This document shows, one piece after another, positions 41,991 through 50,737 of a stretch of DNA of 64,000 nucleotides (position 1 is its first letter; each line of letters opens with the position of its first letter). Below the pieces are notes generated by a model. The model did not search any database. It saw only the letters and a program-made list of their open reading frames with translations, and had not been told where the DNA came from. The translations under genes and the position numbers were made by a program. Source of the stretch: DASYPQ01 sp036006425 (GTDB lineage: Bacteria; Planctomycetota; UBA1135; GCA-002686595); NCBI GenBank assembly GCA_036006425.1, contig DASYPQ010000020.1:56283-120282 (forward strand), given 5' to 3'.

Positions 41991-42790
41991 GCGCGTGCGG
42001 TCGCCGCGACGGCGGACCACGCACCGATCGCTCGCCCGAGGCGGACGCTCGTTCCGGCAGCGAGTCCCGCCGCCGGCGCGGCGACACCGCGCGGAGCGAC
42101 GAGGACGACCGTCGATCCCATCTCGAAGCGCGCCAGCTCCTCGGCCTTGGCGAAGCGTCGCGGGGGCGACGCGAGCTCCGCATCACCGACGACGCGGATC
42201 CTCCCGACGTTCGTCGCTCCGACCATGACGAGCCACAGACGACCGGATCCGCACTCGAGGCGGAACACGGCGCGTTCGTTGATCGGCAGCACGAGCCGTC
42301 GCGCGAGGACTCCGGGGGCGACGGAGTACCTGGCACCCGGGATCCGGCGCACCGCCGCGAGCGTGCACGCGGCCGGCACGTGCACGCGGTGGTAGTCGCG
42401 CGGCGAGAGGTAGATCGTCCACGCGGAGCCGCCGTCGCCGTCGCGCGCGTCCTCGGCGGATCCGAGCAGCTCAGCCAGCGAGTAGGAGTGCCCCTTCGCC
42501 TGGAGGAGACTCCCGCGCTCGATCGGGCCCACGGCCTGGATCGTTCCGTCGCAAGGCGACGTGATCGTGCGCGCGTCGGGATCGACCGGTCGCACGCCGT
42601 CGCACAGCGTGCGCACGAAGAAGGCACCGAGGCTCGCGTGGTCCGCCAGCGGCTCCTTCACTTCGGAGAGATCGGCGCCGGTGAACCGCGCGTAGCTCCG
42701 GTAGACGGGAGCACGCAGCGGCCGCGGGATCCGTCGATCCGCGAGCCAGCCGACGGTCCGCGACAGCGCCGCGCGGAACGGCGTCCTCAT
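41987..42790 (-). CDS. psd: Phosphatidylserine decarboxylase proenzyme
   Basis: 267 aa. Pattern of class I Psd: SLGAFFVRTL, CDGTIQAVG, YLSPRDYHRVHVPAACTL and the self-cleavage site FEMGSTVVL, cutting between Gly225 and Ser226 to make the pyruvoyl group. It converts phosphatidylserine to phosphatidylethanolamine at the inner membrane. It overlaps the genes on either side (ATGA at both ends). No phosphatidylserine synthase gene is in the window. Confidence 0.9.
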   Translation of the reverse strand: MRTPFRAALSRTVGWLADRRIPRPLRAPVYRSYARFTGADLSEVKEPLADHASLGAFFVRTLCDGVRPVDPDARTITSPCDGTIQAVGPIERGSLLQAKGHSYSLAELLGSAEDARDGDGGSAWTIYLSPRDYHRVHVPAACTLAAVRRIPGARYSVAPGVLARRLVLPINERAVFRLECGSGRLWLVMVGATNVGRIRVVGDAELASPPRRFAKAEELARFEMGSTVVLVAPRGVAAPAAGLAAGTSVRLGRAIGAWSAVAATARA

Positions 42791-43554
42791 CCGCCCGGTC
42801 GGTTGCCGTTGTCCGTGCCGTTGCCGCCGTTCCCGCCGCGGCGCCCGCCTCCGCCTCCGCCGCCGGGCCCGCCCCCGCCGAACGCGCCGCGGAAGGCCTG
42901 GGCGTCGGTGTCGTTGATCTTCTGCGCGAGATCGGCGCCGAGGCGCGTCGTCAGCTCGTTCAGGCGCCAGTCGCGCAGCTCGCGGAAGCTCTGGCGCATC
43001 GCCGCCGGATCGCCGGTCTGGTCGCGCATCTGCGTGCGCAGGTCGTCGATCTTCGCGCGCTCGAGGATGTAGACGTCCGCGAGGGACTTCTCCTGGTCGT
43101 GCCCGAGGCCGAATTCCTTCGCCGTGCGTTCGGCGCGCGCCAGCGCCGCCTGGAGCTCGCGTGCGCGCTGCTCCTCGTCCGCCTTGCGCTTCTGCTCCTG
43201 GCGATCTTCCTCGATCACCTTCAGGATCGCGTCGCGGTGGTCGGCGACGAAGCTCGTGCTCGCCTCCTCGACCGGCTTCTCCGCCACCACGGCCGCAGCG
43301 GGCTCGCGTGCGGCGCCGGCCTTCAGCGCGGCGACCTGGGCGCGCAGGTCGTCGACCTCGCGTCCGAGCGCGTCGATCCGCGCCAAGGTCTCGGCTGATT
43401 CGCCGGGAGCGACGGGCTGGGCGGCCAGGGACGCCGGAGCGTTTCCGCCGTGCGTGTCGGCCGTCGCGGTCCGGTTGTTTCCGAACAGGGTGAGGCCGAG
43501 CGCGCCCAGCGCCAGGACCAGGACGAGAACGACGAGGATCAATGCGGTCTTCAT
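42787..43554 (-). CDS. Membrane-anchored coiled-coil protein with a glycine-rich tail
   Basis: 255 aa of unknown function. An N-terminal hydrophobic anchor (ILVVLVLVLALGALGLTLF), a short coiled coil (about 55-80), a charged helical region with many Glu/Lys/Arg (about 105-215; AILKVIEEDRQEQKRK, LRDWRLNELTTRLG), then a 35-residue tail dominated by Gly, Asn and Arg. It resembles helical periplasmic proteins with no clear family. The last 4 bases overlap the start of psd. Confidence 0.6.
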   Translation of the reverse strand: MKTALILVVLVLVLALGALGLTLFGNNRTATADTHGGNAPASLAAQPVAPGESAETLARIDALGREVDDLRAQVAALKAGAAREPAAAVVAEKPVEEASTSFVADHRDAILKVIEEDRQEQKRKADEEQRARELQAALARAERTAKEFGLGHDQEKSLADVYILERAKIDDLRTQMRDQTGDPAAMRQSFRELRDWRLNELTTRLGADLAQKINDTDAQAFRGAFGGGGPGGGGGGGRRGGNGGNGTDNGNRPGG

Positions 43555-43595
43555 GACGGTCTCCTAGGGACGCCGGCGAGCCGGGTCCTGCCTCC

Positions 43596-43601
43596 ACTAT
43601 A
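43596..43601 (-). promoter_or_regulatory. Possible -10 box for the operon reading leftward from 43554
   Basis: The lower strand reads TATAGT about 40 bases before the ATG at 43554, an excellent -10. The -35 region is poor (CAATCG about 18 bases away). Confidence 0.3.
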
Positions 43602-43678
43602 CCGATCGGCTCCCGGCGCCGATTGCGGTAGCCCTCGAGCTCGGACAAGCTTGGGCGCCGGAACCCGTTCCCGCCCTC

Positions 43679-44137
43679 GTGGTCCCCGTCGATCCCGTCA
43701 ATTCCCTGCAAGAGGCGCGTGCGCGCACGGCCTGGGCCGTGGAAGACGGTTCGTTCACCTTGATCGGATTCGCGGAGCGGCCCGACGGCGAGGATTTCCG
43801 CTCCCTCGAGAGCCCGCCGGCGCAGCTCGTCCGCGAGCGCGACGAGACGACGCTGCTCGTCCGCGACGTCGACGCGGCGGCGGTCCTCGCCCGCCATCCG
43901 GGGGCACGCAGCGTCCCGGACCTCGCCTGGATCCGGTTCGAGCTCGCGATGGGCTGGGACGTCGTCGGGTTCCTGGCTCTCGTGTCCGGCGAGCTCGCCC
44001 GCGCCGGGGTGCCGATCGGAGCCGTGTGCGGGTTCCACCGCGATCACGTCTTCGTCGCGCGCGCGCACCTCGCGACGGCGAGCGCGACCCTGGATCGCCT
44101 GTTCCCGAAGAGCGATTCGAGCGCCCGCGCCGGTTGA
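43679..44137 (+). CDS. ACT-domain-like small protein
   Basis: 152 aa from GTG (43679). The C-terminal half has the signature GWDVVGFLALVSGELARAGVPIGAV with FHRDHVFV, which I associate with ACT_7-type domains (small ligand-binding modules for amino acids). It stands alone without an enzyme. Its stop codon overlaps the glmU promoter's -35. Confidence 0.6.
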   Translation: MVPVDPVNSLQEARARTAWAVEDGSFTLIGFAERPDGEDFRSLESPPAQLVRERDETTLLVRDVDAAAVLARHPGARSVPDLAWIRFELAMGWDVVGFLALVSGELARAGVPIGAVCGFHRDHVFVARAHLATASATLDRLFPKSDSSARAG

Positions 44138-44163
44138 CAGCGAGCAGGCCGAGAGAATAGAAC
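44134..44163 (+). promoter_or_regulatory. Sigma-70 promoter for glmU-prs
   Basis: TTGACA at 44134-44139 (a perfect -35) and TAGAAC at 44158-44163, 18 bases apart. The -35 covers the stop codon of the upstream ACT-like gene. The transcript starts about 37 bases before the glmU ATG. Confidence 0.6.
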
Positions 44164-44205
44164 CTTTGCCCCTTTCCGGTCCCTTCCCAGGGCTCCGGTG
44201 GCGTC

Positions 44206-45588
44206 ATGGGAACCGGTTCGAACGCTCGAGGCGCTTTGCGCAGAGACTCCCGCAACTCCGTCGGGAGCGTCGTGATCCTCGCGGCGGGCCAAGGGAAGCG
44301 CATGAAGAGCGCCTTGCCGAAGGTCCTGCACCCCTTGTGCGGTCGACCGATGCTCGCGTGGGTCGTCGACCAGGCCCTCGCGCTCGACCCGGAGCGCATC
44401 CTGATCGTCGTCGGCCACGGCGCACCGGAGGTCGAGCGCGCGCTCGAGGCGGAAGGACAGCGCGCGCGGACGACGCTCGTGCGCCAGGAACCGCAGCTCG
44501 GGACCGGCCACGCGCTCCAGTGCTGCGCCCCGCAGCTCGGGCGCAAGGGTGCCGCAGGTCGGGTCGTCGTGCTGTACGGCGACATGCCGCTCCTGCGCTC
44601 CGACAGCTTGGCGGCACTCGTCGCGCTCCACGAGGAGCGCGCCGCCGAGGGAGCCGCGCTCCTGACCGCGCGGACCCGCGATCCCCACGGGTTCGGGCGG
44701 ATCCTGCGCGGCGAGAACGGCGACGTGCGCGGGATCGTCGAGGAGCGCGACGCGAGCGCCGAGGAGCGCGCGATCGACGAGGTGAATCTCGGCGTCTACG
44801 CGTTCGACGGACGCCAGCTCCTCGAGGCGCTGCCGCTGCTCTCGAAAGCGAACGACCAGGGCGAGTTCTATCTGACGGACGTGATCGGGACGCTCGTCGA
44901 GACGGGGCGTCCCGTCGCCGCGCTGCCGATCGACGACGAGCAGGAGACGATCGGCGTGAACACGATGGTCGAGCTCGCCGCGGCGCGGTCGGAGCTCCAG
45001 GCGCGGATCCTCGAGCTCCACATGGCGAACGGCGTCTACGTCGAGGATCCGGCGACGACGACGATCGAGCACGGCGTCGAGATCGGTGCCGGGACGAGGA
45101 TCCTGCCCTGCACCGTGATCCGCGCGGGCGTCCGCATCGGATCCGGCTGCGAAGTGGGCCCGTTCGCGCAGCTCCGCGCGGGCACGGTGCTCGAGAACGG
45201 GGCCGAGATCGGCAACTTCACCGAGTGCAAGAAGTCGCGCATCGGCGCCCACGCGAAGGCGAAGCACCTCGCGTACCTCGGCGACGCGACGATCGGCGCC
45301 GGGACGAACATCGGCGCGGGGACGATCTTCGCCAACTACGACGGCAAGGCGAAGCACGCGTCGGTCGTCGGGAAGAACGCCTTCATCGGCAGCGGGACGG
45401 TCGTCGTCGCGCCGAACCGGATCGGCGACCGGGCGACGACGGGCGCCGGCGCCGTCGTGACGAAGAACGCGAACATCCCCGCGGGCGAAGTGTGGATCGG
45501 AATCCCCGCGCGCAAGCTCGCGCGGGCCGCGACGCCGCGCCGGAAGCGGGCGACGAAGTCGACGAACCGAAAGAAGTCAGCCCCGTGA
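44206..45588 (+). CDS. glmU: Bifunctional UDP-GlcNAc pyrophosphorylase / GlcN-1-P acetyltransferase
   Basis: 460 aa. The N-terminal uridyltransferase has LAAGQGKRMKSALPKVLH near residues 25-42, GTGHAL and YGDMPLL; the C-terminal left-handed beta-helix carries EIGNFTECKKSRIG, KHLAYLGDATIG and NIGAGTIFANYDGKAKH. It makes UDP-GlcNAc, the donor for both peptidoglycan and lipid A (LpxA, LpxC and LpxD are 10 kb downstream). The basic Lys-rich C-terminus is an extra tail. The first 20 or so residues look non-conserved, so the true start may be later, near residue 17. It overlaps prs. Confidence 0.92.
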   Translation: MGTGSNARGALRRDSRNSVGSVVILAAGQGKRMKSALPKVLHPLCGRPMLAWVVDQALALDPERILIVVGHGAPEVERALEAEGQRARTTLVRQEPQLGTGHALQCCAPQLGRKGAAGRVVVLYGDMPLLRSDSLAALVALHEERAAEGAALLTARTRDPHGFGRILRGENGDVRGIVEERDASAEERAIDEVNLGVYAFDGRQLLEALPLLSKANDQGEFYLTDVIGTLVETGRPVAALPIDDEQETIGVNTMVELAAARSELQARILELHMANGVYVEDPATTTIEHGVEIGAGTRILPCTVIRAGVRIGSGCEVGPFAQLRAGTVLENGAEIGNFTECKKSRIGAHAKAKHLAYLGDATIGAGTNIGAGTIFANYDGKAKHASVVGKNAFIGSGTVVVAPNRIGDRATTGAGAVVTKNANIPAGEVWIGIPARKLARAATPRRKRATKSTNRKKSAP

Positions 45589-46532
45589 CCGGATACAGCG
45601 ACAAGATCACCGTCATCGCGGGCAACTCGAACCCGGCGCTCGCCGCGGCGATCTCGCGCGAGCTCAAGATCCCGCTCGCGTCCGCGAACTCGCGCCGCTT
45701 CCCCGACGGCGAGTTCGACATCAAGGTCGACGACGACCTGCGCGGCACGGATTGCTTCGTGATCCAGCCGACGTGCCCGCCAGTGAACGAGAACTGGGTC
45801 GAGCTCCTGCTCCTGCTCGACTGCCTGCGCCGATCGAGCGCCGGTCGCGTCACCGCGGTGATGCCGTACTTCGGCTACGCGCGCAAGGACCGCAAGGACG
45901 AGGGGCGCGTGCCGATCAGCGCGAAAGTCGTGGCGAACACGCTCGTGCACTCGGGCGCCGACCGGGTCCTCGCGCTCGACCTCCACGCCGCGCAGATCCA
46001 GGGTTTCTTCGACATCCCGGTCGACCACCTGTACGCGAAGCCCGTGCTGCTCGCCGCCGTGCGAGCGCTGCAGGTCGACCAGCCCGTCGTCGTCTCGCCC
46101 GACGTCGGCGGGATCAAGATGGCGCGTTCCTACGCCAAGGCGCTCGACGGTGCGGACCTCGCGATCGTCGACAAGCGCCGCATCTCCGGCTCCCAGATCG
46201 CCGTCGAGCACGTCATCGGCGACGTCGAAGGGCGCAACGTGATCATCGTCGACGACATGATCTCGACCGGCGGCTCGATGGCCGAGGCCGCGGGCATCGT
46301 GCGCCGCCACGGGGCGCGCCGCGTCGTGGTCGCCGTGACGCACGCCGTCCTGTGCGGGCCCGCGGTCGAACGCCTCGACGCCGCGCCGATCGACAAGATC
46401 CTCGTCACGGACTCGATCCCGCTCGGCGAGAAGCGCCCGCACAACGTGGAAGTCGTCTCGGTCGCGCCGCTCCTCGCGCGCGCGATCCGGAACATCCACC
46501 GCAACGAATCCGTCAGCTCCCTTTTCGATTGA
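45585..46532 (+). CDS. prs: Ribose-phosphate pyrophosphokinase
   Basis: 315 aa from GTG, overlapping the glmU stop (GTGA). Full family pattern: FPDGEFDIKVDDDLRG, PYFGYARKDRKDEGRVPISAK, DLHAAQIQGFFDIPVDHLYA, SPDVGGIKMAR and the PRPP-binding loop VDDMISTGGSM. It makes PRPP from ribose 5-phosphate and ATP, for nucleotides, histidine and tryptophan. glmU-prs is a common gene pair. Confidence 0.95.
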   Translation: MTGYSDKITVIAGNSNPALAAAISRELKIPLASANSRRFPDGEFDIKVDDDLRGTDCFVIQPTCPPVNENWVELLLLLDCLRRSSAGRVTAVMPYFGYARKDRKDEGRVPISAKVVANTLVHSGADRVLALDLHAAQIQGFFDIPVDHLYAKPVLLAAVRALQVDQPVVVSPDVGGIKMARSYAKALDGADLAIVDKRRISGSQIAVEHVIGDVEGRNVIIVDDMISTGGSMAEAAGIVRRHGARRVVVAVTHAVLCGPAVERLDAAPIDKILVTDSIPLGEKRPHNVEVVSVAPLLARAIRNIHRNESVSSLFD

Positions 46533-46587
46533 CCCTCCTGTTCGTGCCCGTGCGTACCGCGGGCGAAGAACCATCCAGGAAGAACCC

Positions 46588-47271
46588 ATGAGCCAGTCCC
46601 ACACCCTGAAAGCCGCCGTCCGCTCCAAGAAGGGAACGCGCCACGCGCGCGCCCTCCGCCAGAGCGGCCAGATCCCTTGCTGCCTCCTCTCCGACGGCAC
46701 CGTGCCCTCGGTCGAGTTCTCGATCGACGCGCACGCGTTCATGACCGCGCGCCGGCACCACGTCCACCTGTTCGAGCTCGAGCTGGGCGGGGGCGTCGAG
46801 ACGGCGCTCGTGCGCGACCTGCAGTGGGACACGTTCGGCGAAGCCGTGCTCCACGTCGACTTCAAGCGCGTGCGCCGCGACGTCGAGACGGAAGCCGAGG
46901 TCGAGCTCGAGTTCGTCGGCCACCCGAAGACGGGCATGCTGAACCACCTCGTCACGCACGTGACGGTGCGCTGCATCCCCGCGCTGATCCCGGACTCGAT
47001 CGAAGTGCCCGTCGGGCACCTCGAGCAGGGCGGGCTCATCGTGGCGCGCGAGCTCAAGCTCCCCGAGAACGTCCGCCTCGCGGTCGCTCCGGAGATGCCG
47101 ATCGCGAACTCGGTGCTCGTGAAGGTCGAGGTCGAGGCCCCGGTCGCCGCGGCTCCGACGGCCGAAGGCGCCGTGCCCGCCGCCGGCGCGACCGCCGCCG
47201 GAACTCCCGCTGCGCCCGCCGTGGAGGCTCCCGCGCGGGGCGCTCGCGAGAAGGGCAAGGACAAGGACTAG
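46588..47271 (+). CDS. rplY: 50S ribosomal protein L25/Ctc
   Basis: 227 aa, the long Ctc-type L25 with two domains, binding 5S rRNA. Shine-Dalgarno AGGAAG is well placed. Seen: KKGTRHARALRQSGQIPCCLL, the TL5-type beta domain VHVDFK near residue 92 and the second beta domain (PVGHLEQGGLIVARELKLPENV). The C-terminal 40 residues are an Ala/Pro-rich tail ending in KGKDKD. The pth gene follows, the usual partner in bacteria. Confidence 0.92.
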   Translation: MSQSHTLKAAVRSKKGTRHARALRQSGQIPCCLLSDGTVPSVEFSIDAHAFMTARRHHVHLFELELGGGVETALVRDLQWDTFGEAVLHVDFKRVRRDVETEAEVELEFVGHPKTGMLNHLVTHVTVRCIPALIPDSIEVPVGHLEQGGLIVARELKLPENVRLAVAPEMPIANSVLVKVEVEAPVAAAPTAEGAVPAAGATAAGTPAAPAVEAPARGAREKGKDKD

Positions 47272-47306
47272 GCCTGGCCGCGGGGGCCGTCTTGCACGGG
47301 CGGGGC

Positions 47307-47334
47307 TTGCACGAGCGGGCCTCGCCGCTAGACT
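47307..47334 (+). promoter_or_regulatory. Sigma-70 promoter before pth
   Basis: TTGCAC at 47307-47312, a 16-base spacer and TAGACT at 47329-47334, 37 bases before the pth ATG. It suggests pth, rpsF, rpsR and rplI can be transcribed apart from rplY. Confidence 0.5.
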
Positions 47335-47370
47335 CGTCCGCCCCTCAAAGCGGGGAAAGGGCGCTCGGAG

Positions 47371-47988
47371 ATGCTCGTCGTTGGCCTCGGCAACCCCGGG
47401 ACCGCTTACGAGTCCACCCGACACAATGCGGGCTTCCGCGTCGTGGACCGCGTCGCACTCCGCGAGAGGACGATCTTTCAATCAGCACGCAAGCTGGAGG
47501 GCTACGAGGGACCGCGCGAGTTCGACTTCGCTCGGCTGCCCGACCGGCCGGACTCGGTGTCCGGCGGTGGGGGAGCCCGGTGGCTCGTCAAACCGCTCGC
47601 CTTCATGAACCTCTCCGGTGCCGTGGTGGCGCCGGTCCTCTCCTGGCTCGCGCTGGATCCCGCGCGGCTCCTCGTCGTCTACGACGACCTGGACCTCCCG
47701 CTCGGGCGCCTGCGCATCCGGCCGCACGGGGGACCCGGCACGCACAACGGCATGCGCTCGATCGTGGACCGACTCGCCTCCGATCAGTTTCCCCGCCTGC
47801 GCGTGGGGATCGGGCCGGCGAGGACCGACGCGGCGCGTCATGTGCTCGAGGCGTTCACCGAAGACGAGCAGAAGGTGGTCGAGATCGCGGTCGAAGAGGC
47901 CGCGGACGCGATCCGCTTCTGGCTCGACACGGGGGACCTCGACGCCTGCATGACGCGGTTCCATAGCCGCTGGAATCAGGGCGAATGA
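47371..47988 (+). CDS. pth: Peptidyl-tRNA hydrolase
   Basis: 205 aa. Motifs: GLGNPGTAYESTRHNAGF with catalytic His18, KPLAFMNLSG, VVYDDLDLPLGRLRIR and HGGPGTHNGMRSI, then RLRVGIGPA. Frees tRNA from prematurely released peptides. It lies between rplY and rpsF, the usual neighbourhood. Confidence 0.95.
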   Translation: MLVVGLGNPGTAYESTRHNAGFRVVDRVALRERTIFQSARKLEGYEGPREFDFARLPDRPDSVSGGGGARWLVKPLAFMNLSGAVVAPVLSWLALDPARLLVVYDDLDLPLGRLRIRPHGGPGTHNGMRSIVDRLASDQFPRLRVGIGPARTDAARHVLEAFTEDEQKVVEIAVEEAADAIRFWLDTGDLDACMTRFHSRWNQGE

Positions 47989-48016
47989 AGGCCCGCAGAC
48001 TGGACAGGAGATTCGA

Positions 48017-48508
48017 TTGGCTCAGACGTATGAAGGCATGTTCCTCCTGGACAACCAGGTCGTGCGGGAGGATTGGAAGAAGGCGAAGTCGATCGTCACC
48101 GACTTGCTGAAGAAGCACGGCGCCAAGCTGCTGTGCGCGCGGCGTTGGGACGAACGCCGGCTCGCGTACACGATCCGCAGGCACCGTCGGGCGACGTACT
48201 GCCTCGCGTACTACGAGTTCCCGCCCGAGGGGATCGCCGCGCTCATCCGCGACCTCGAGCTGAACGAGAGCGTGCTGCGCTACCTCGTCCTGGCCCAGGA
48301 CTCCGTCCCGGCCGGGGAGCTCGAGCTGGCTGCGGCGGAGGACGCCGCGGACTTCACGGTGCCCGCGCCCCCGCCGGACGACGCGCCCGACAGCCCGAGT
48401 CACGGCGTTCGCCGCCGCGAGGACGGGACCGAAGTGGATCCGGATGCTCCCGAAGGCGCCGATCTCGACGGCAAGCTGGAGGCAGCGCCCTCCGGAATGG
48501 AGACCTGA
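48017..48508 (+). CDS. rpsF: 30S ribosomal protein S6
   Basis: 163 aa from a TTG start with Shine-Dalgarno AGGAG 6 bases before. The S6 core is residues 1-95 (YEGMFLLDNQVV, RRLAYTIRRHRRATYCLAYYEF). After it comes a 65-residue acidic Pro/Asp/Glu extension, much longer than in most S6 proteins. S6 pairs with S18 on the 30S platform. First gene of the rpsF-rpsR-rplI group. Confidence 0.9.
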   Translation: MAQTYEGMFLLDNQVVREDWKKAKSIVTDLLKKHGAKLLCARRWDERRLAYTIRRHRRATYCLAYYEFPPEGIAALIRDLELNESVLRYLVLAQDSVPAGELELAAAEDAADFTVPAPPPDDAPDSPSHGVRRREDGTEVDPDAPEGADLDGKLEAAPSGMET

Positions 48509-48510
48509 TC

Positions 48511-48732
48511 ATGGGCAGCATGCGACGACCCGCGGCACCGCCGATCAGCGGCAAGTTCTGCGACGACCCCGTCCTCGACTACAAGGACACGGACAACCTC
48601 CGGAGGTTCCTCACGGCGCACGGGCAGATCCTGTCCCGCAAGCGCACCGGCTACTGCACCCAGTGCCAGAAGCAGCTGAAGCAAGCGGTCAAGCGCGCGC
48701 GTCACCTGGCGCTCCTCCCGTTCGTCGGCTGA
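48511..48732 (+). CDS. rpsR: 30S ribosomal protein S18
   Basis: 73 aa, 2 bases after rpsF. S18 pattern DYKDTDNLRRFLTAHGQILSRKRTG with ARHLALLPF at the end. Contains a Cys pair (YCTQCQ) after Gly, and another Cys (KFC) near the N-terminus, resembling zinc-binding S18 variants. Pairs with S6. Confidence 0.92.
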   Translation: MGSMRRPAAPPISGKFCDDPVLDYKDTDNLRRFLTAHGQILSRKRTGYCTQCQKQLKQAVKRARHLALLPFVG

Positions 48733-48756
48733 CCCGGACCGCCTAGGAGAGAAGCC

Positions 48757-49224
48757 ATGACAAGCCGTGTCGAAGTGCTCCTGCGGGAGAACATGAAGAA
48801 CCTCGGGCGCTGCGGGGACGTCGTCTCCGTCGCGCCGGGCTACGCCCGGAACTACCTGTTGCCGCGCAAGCTCGCGATCCAGGCGAGCGACGACAACAAG
48901 AAGGCGATGCTGCGCCGGCGCGCGCGCCTCGACGCCGAGGACGCGGCGCGCGCGAAGGAGACCCTGGCGCGCGTCGAAGCGCTCGCGGGCGTCGTCCTGA
49001 AGACGTCCGGACGGGCGGACGAGGGCGGACACTTGTACGGGTCGGTGAACGCGGCGCAGATCGTCGCGCTCCTCGTCGCTGCGGGTCACGCCGTCGTCGA
49101 GAAGGACGTCCGTCTCGACGCGCCGCTCAAGACCGTCGGCGTCCACGTCGTGCGCGTCCACGTCCACGGCGAGTCGTTCGCCGAGGTCAAGGTCGAAGTG
49201 GCCGCCGACGCGGTCGCGACCTGA
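48757..49224 (+). CDS. rplI: 50S ribosomal protein L9
   Basis: 155 aa. N-terminal VEVLLRENMKNLGRCGDVVSVAPGYARNYLLPRKLA is the L9 signature, followed by the long connecting helix and a C-terminal domain (GHLYGSVNAAQIVALL). Standard length. A strong hairpin follows 34 bases downstream. Confidence 0.94.
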   Translation: MTSRVEVLLRENMKNLGRCGDVVSVAPGYARNYLLPRKLAIQASDDNKKAMLRRRARLDAEDAARAKETLARVEALAGVVLKTSGRADEGGHLYGSVNAAQIVALLVAAGHAVVEKDVRLDAPLKTVGVHVVRVHVHGESFAEVKVEVAADAVAT

Positions 49225-49257
49225 AGCGAACGCCTCGCGTAACCGCTTGCGCCACAA

Positions 49258-49294
49258 CGCGCGCCCGCGGCGGTGAACCCGCCGCGGGCGCGCG
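49258..49294 (+). terminator. GC-rich hairpin terminator after rplI
   Basis: A perfect 16-bp inverted repeat (49258-49273 with 49279-49294) around a 5-base loop, followed by a short T-containing stretch. Thus the ribosomal protein operon probably ends here, between rplI and the dnaB promoter. Confidence 0.6.
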
Positions 49295-49299
49295 CGCCT

Positions 49300-49327
49300 T
49301 TGCGCTCGCACGCCGCGCCGATATCCT
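49300..49327 (+). promoter_or_regulatory. Sigma-70 promoter for dnaB
   Basis: TTGCGC at 49300-49305, 16 bases, TATCCT at 49322-49327, 25 bases before the dnaB ATG and just after the rplI hairpin. Confidence 0.5.
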
Positions 49328-49351
49328 CCCGCAACGCCAGGATGGCGAGCG

Positions 49352-50731
49352 ATGTCCGAAGAAACCCTGCCGGGAAGGATCCCGCCGCACAACGAGGATG
49401 CGGAGCGCGCGCTGCTCGGAGCACTCCTCACGGAGCCCCAGCGCGTCCCGGAGGTCGCGGAGGTCGTCGACCGCGGCGACTTCTTCAGCGGACGCCACAA
49501 CGCCGTCTACGACGCGGTGCTGGCCCTCTCGGAGCGCAACGCGGCGGTCGACGTCGTCAGCGTCGGGGAGGCGCTCGCGGCAGCCGGGAAGTTCCAGGAA
49601 GTCGGCGGGCGCTCGTACCTCGTCGAGCTGACGAGCGCGGTGACCTCGGCCGCCCACGCGCGGCACCACGCGCGGATCGTCGCCGACACCGCGGCGCTGC
49701 GCCGGCTGATCTCCGAGGCGGGGGAGATCCTCGCCGACGCGTTCGACACGCGCCCCGACGGCGACAGCGTGAAGAAGCTGCTCGACGTCGCGGAGAACCG
49801 CATCTACCGGATCGCGGGAGCGCGCGACAAGGGCGGCGCCGAGCCGATCGGCAAGGCGATCGAGGAGACGTTCCGGCGGATCGACTCGGCCTCGCACCGC
49901 GCGGGCCTGACCGGGCTCCCGACGGGTCTCTACGAGCTCGACGACCTGCTCTGCGGACTGAACGCCGGCGAGCTCGTCGTGCTCGCCGCGCGCCCCTCGA
50001 TGGGGAAGACCGCGCTCGCCCTGAACATGATCGATCACGCGGCGCTCCATCCGCCCGAGTGGCTCGGCCGGCCGCCGACGATCCTCTTCTACAGCCTCGA
50101 GATGGGGCAGCAGTCGATCGTCCAGCGCATGCTGTGCTCGCGCGCGCGCGTCGACTTCTACAAGCTGCGCACGGGGCGCATTCCGAACGAGGACTACGGC
50201 CGGCTCGCCGAAGCGGCCGGCGAGCTCTCGACGACGCGCATCTTCATCGACGATTCCCCGGGATTGACGGTGATGTCGCTGCGCGGCCGCGCGCGGCGTC
50301 TCAAGGCGAAGTACGGCGGTCTCGACCTCGTCGTCGTCGACTACCTCCAGCTCATGTCGCCGCCGCGCGCGGAGAACCGGCAGCAGGAGGTCAGCCAGAT
50401 CTCGCGGGCGCTCAAGGAGCTCGCGCGCGAGCTGCAGGTCCCGGTGCTCGCGCTCTCCCAGCTCTCGCGCGCCGTCGAGCTCCGCGACGACAAGCGGCCG
50501 CAGCTCTCGGACCTGCGCGAATCGGGCTCGATCGAGCAGGACGCGGACGTCGTGCTGCTCCTGTTCCGCCAGGAGTACTACGAGCAGACCGAGGAGAACC
50601 GCGGACTCGCCGAGATCATCTGCGCGAAGCAGCGCAACGGACCGACCGGCTCCGTGCGGCTGCAGTTCGTGCCGCAGACGATGCGCTTCGAGAATCGCGC
50701 GCCCGGCACCGAACAGCCCCTCCAGGCCTGA
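49352..50731 (+). CDS. dnaB: Replicative DNA helicase DnaB
   Basis: 459 aa. The N-terminal domain begins PPHNEDAERALLGALL; the RecA-like helicase domain has Walker A ARPSMGKTAL, FYSLEMG, VVDYLQLM (Walker B), LSRAVELR and SGSIEQDADVV. Unwinds DNA at the fork as a hexamer with primase and clamp loader. No intein. rplI-dnaB is a widespread order. bamA follows with a 6-base gap. Confidence 0.96.
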   Translation: MSEETLPGRIPPHNEDAERALLGALLTEPQRVPEVAEVVDRGDFFSGRHNAVYDAVLALSERNAAVDVVSVGEALAAAGKFQEVGGRSYLVELTSAVTSAAHARHHARIVADTAALRRLISEAGEILADAFDTRPDGDSVKKLLDVAENRIYRIAGARDKGGAEPIGKAIEETFRRIDSASHRAGLTGLPTGLYELDDLLCGLNAGELVVLAARPSMGKTALALNMIDHAALHPPEWLGRPPTILFYSLEMGQQSIVQRMLCSRARVDFYKLRTGRIPNEDYGRLAEAAGELSTTRIFIDDSPGLTVMSLRGRARRLKAKYGGLDLVVVDYLQLMSPPRAENRQQEVSQISRALKELARELQVPVLALSQLSRAVELRDDKRPQLSDLRESGSIEQDADVVLLLFRQEYYEQTEENRGLAEIICAKQRNGPTGSVRLQFVPQTMRFENRAPGTEQPLQA

Positions 50732-50737
50732 GCGTCC

